From Neorhodopirellula pilleata (GTDB lineage: Bacteria > Planctomycetota > Planctomycetia > Pirellulales > Pirellulaceae), in contig NZ_SJPM01000005.1 in NCBI RefSeq assembly GCF_007859915.1, forward strand, positions 479,276 through 543,275: a stretch of DNA of 64,000 bases. The letters are read 5' to 3'. The notes beneath the pieces are model-generated. The model was not told the origin of the DNA. It did not search any database and saw only the letters and a list, made by a program, of their open reading frames with translations. Made by a program: the position numbers and the translations under genes. This document shows, one piece after another, positions 63,903 through 64,000 of the stretch. How positions within the stretch are numbered: position 1 is the first letter of the stretch; each line of letters opens with the position of its first letter.

Positions 63903-64000
63903 GGTAGAAACCATCGCGTGAAACGCTACGTTTATCGGTTCACTACAACCAACTCAAACGCAAAGCAGGATCACGCGATGGGTGAAGTACAACGTAACCT
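63866..64000. mobile_element. Probable insertion-sequence left end
   Basis: From about 63866 the sequence no longer matches the CobW gene and begins GCCTTATTCACCAAGCGCGC, resembling a transposon terminal sequence. An ATG at 63978 (GGTGAAGTACAACG) may be the start of a transposase that continues outside the window. The element cannot be identified because the window ends. Confidence 0.45.

Overview
The window is a gene-dense chromosomal segment (GC-rich, both strands used) from a planctomycete, most probably a member of the Pirellulaceae (Rhodopirellula and relatives). The evidence is the family content: a planctomycete cytochrome/DUF1549/DUF1553 protein paired with a Tat-exported DUF1501 protein, tandem secreted sulfatases, a giant surface protein with an N-terminal LEPR motif plus dockerin repeats, a lysine-rich histone H1-like protein, and a full Na+-translocating NADH:quinone reductase (Nqr) operon. 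No rRNA, tRNA, CRISPR array or phage was recognised.

Layout. 1-9700: a partial gene, a tandem-repeat region, then a minus-strand run of DUF1501, DUF1549/1553, a methyltransferase, a truncated KptA-like gene and two sulfatases. 9700-15160: map, an Hsp70-like gene with bcp, and sucB with a small coiled-coil gene. 15459-27700 (plus strand): a catalytically degenerate nuclease-fold protein, a cysteine desulfurase, small membrane proteins, a giant Tex/S1 RNA-binding protein with disordered insertions, a membrane-embedded MutS-like ATPase and a Uma2-type protein. 27800-35454 (minus strand): nqrABCDEF followed by an apbE-nqrM fusion. 35658-35880: a miniature inverted-repeat element. 36000-44500: an RNase HII-like gene, an SDR/VTT pair, a secreted dioxygenase, a GNAT gene that appears to start at ATT, a GGDEF/EAL protein and prfC. 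44510-54000: the LEPR/dockerin protein, an exonuclease, a 22-copy heptamer array, the histone-like gene, an M50 protease and a prolyl oligopeptidase. 54230-63900: a degenerate prepilin peptidase, then a probable zinc-homeostasis cluster.

How the genes work together. The Nqr block is self-contained: six subunits plus the flavin transferase and the maturation factor in one polypeptide. The last 8 kb look like one metal-homeostasis programme: a Fur-family (Zur-like) repressor, an ArsR repressor, a duplicated His-rich mini-protein, a ZIP transporter with a His-rich loop, a secreted protein with a CobW GTPase, a flavoprotein with a Cys-rich tail, a FeoB-like GTPase-permease whose frame is broken at a slippery sequence, an unknown protein and a second CobW gene cut short at what looks like a mobile-element junction. 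A 17-bp palindromic site (TTGCAA-N5-TTGCAW) lies 43-44 bp upstream of both the Fur-family gene and the CobW unit.

Intergenic DNA is unusually rich in repeats: several families of paired or single hairpins, one MITE-like element with a second decayed copy, and hexamer/heptamer arrays built of homogeneous blocks of variant units.
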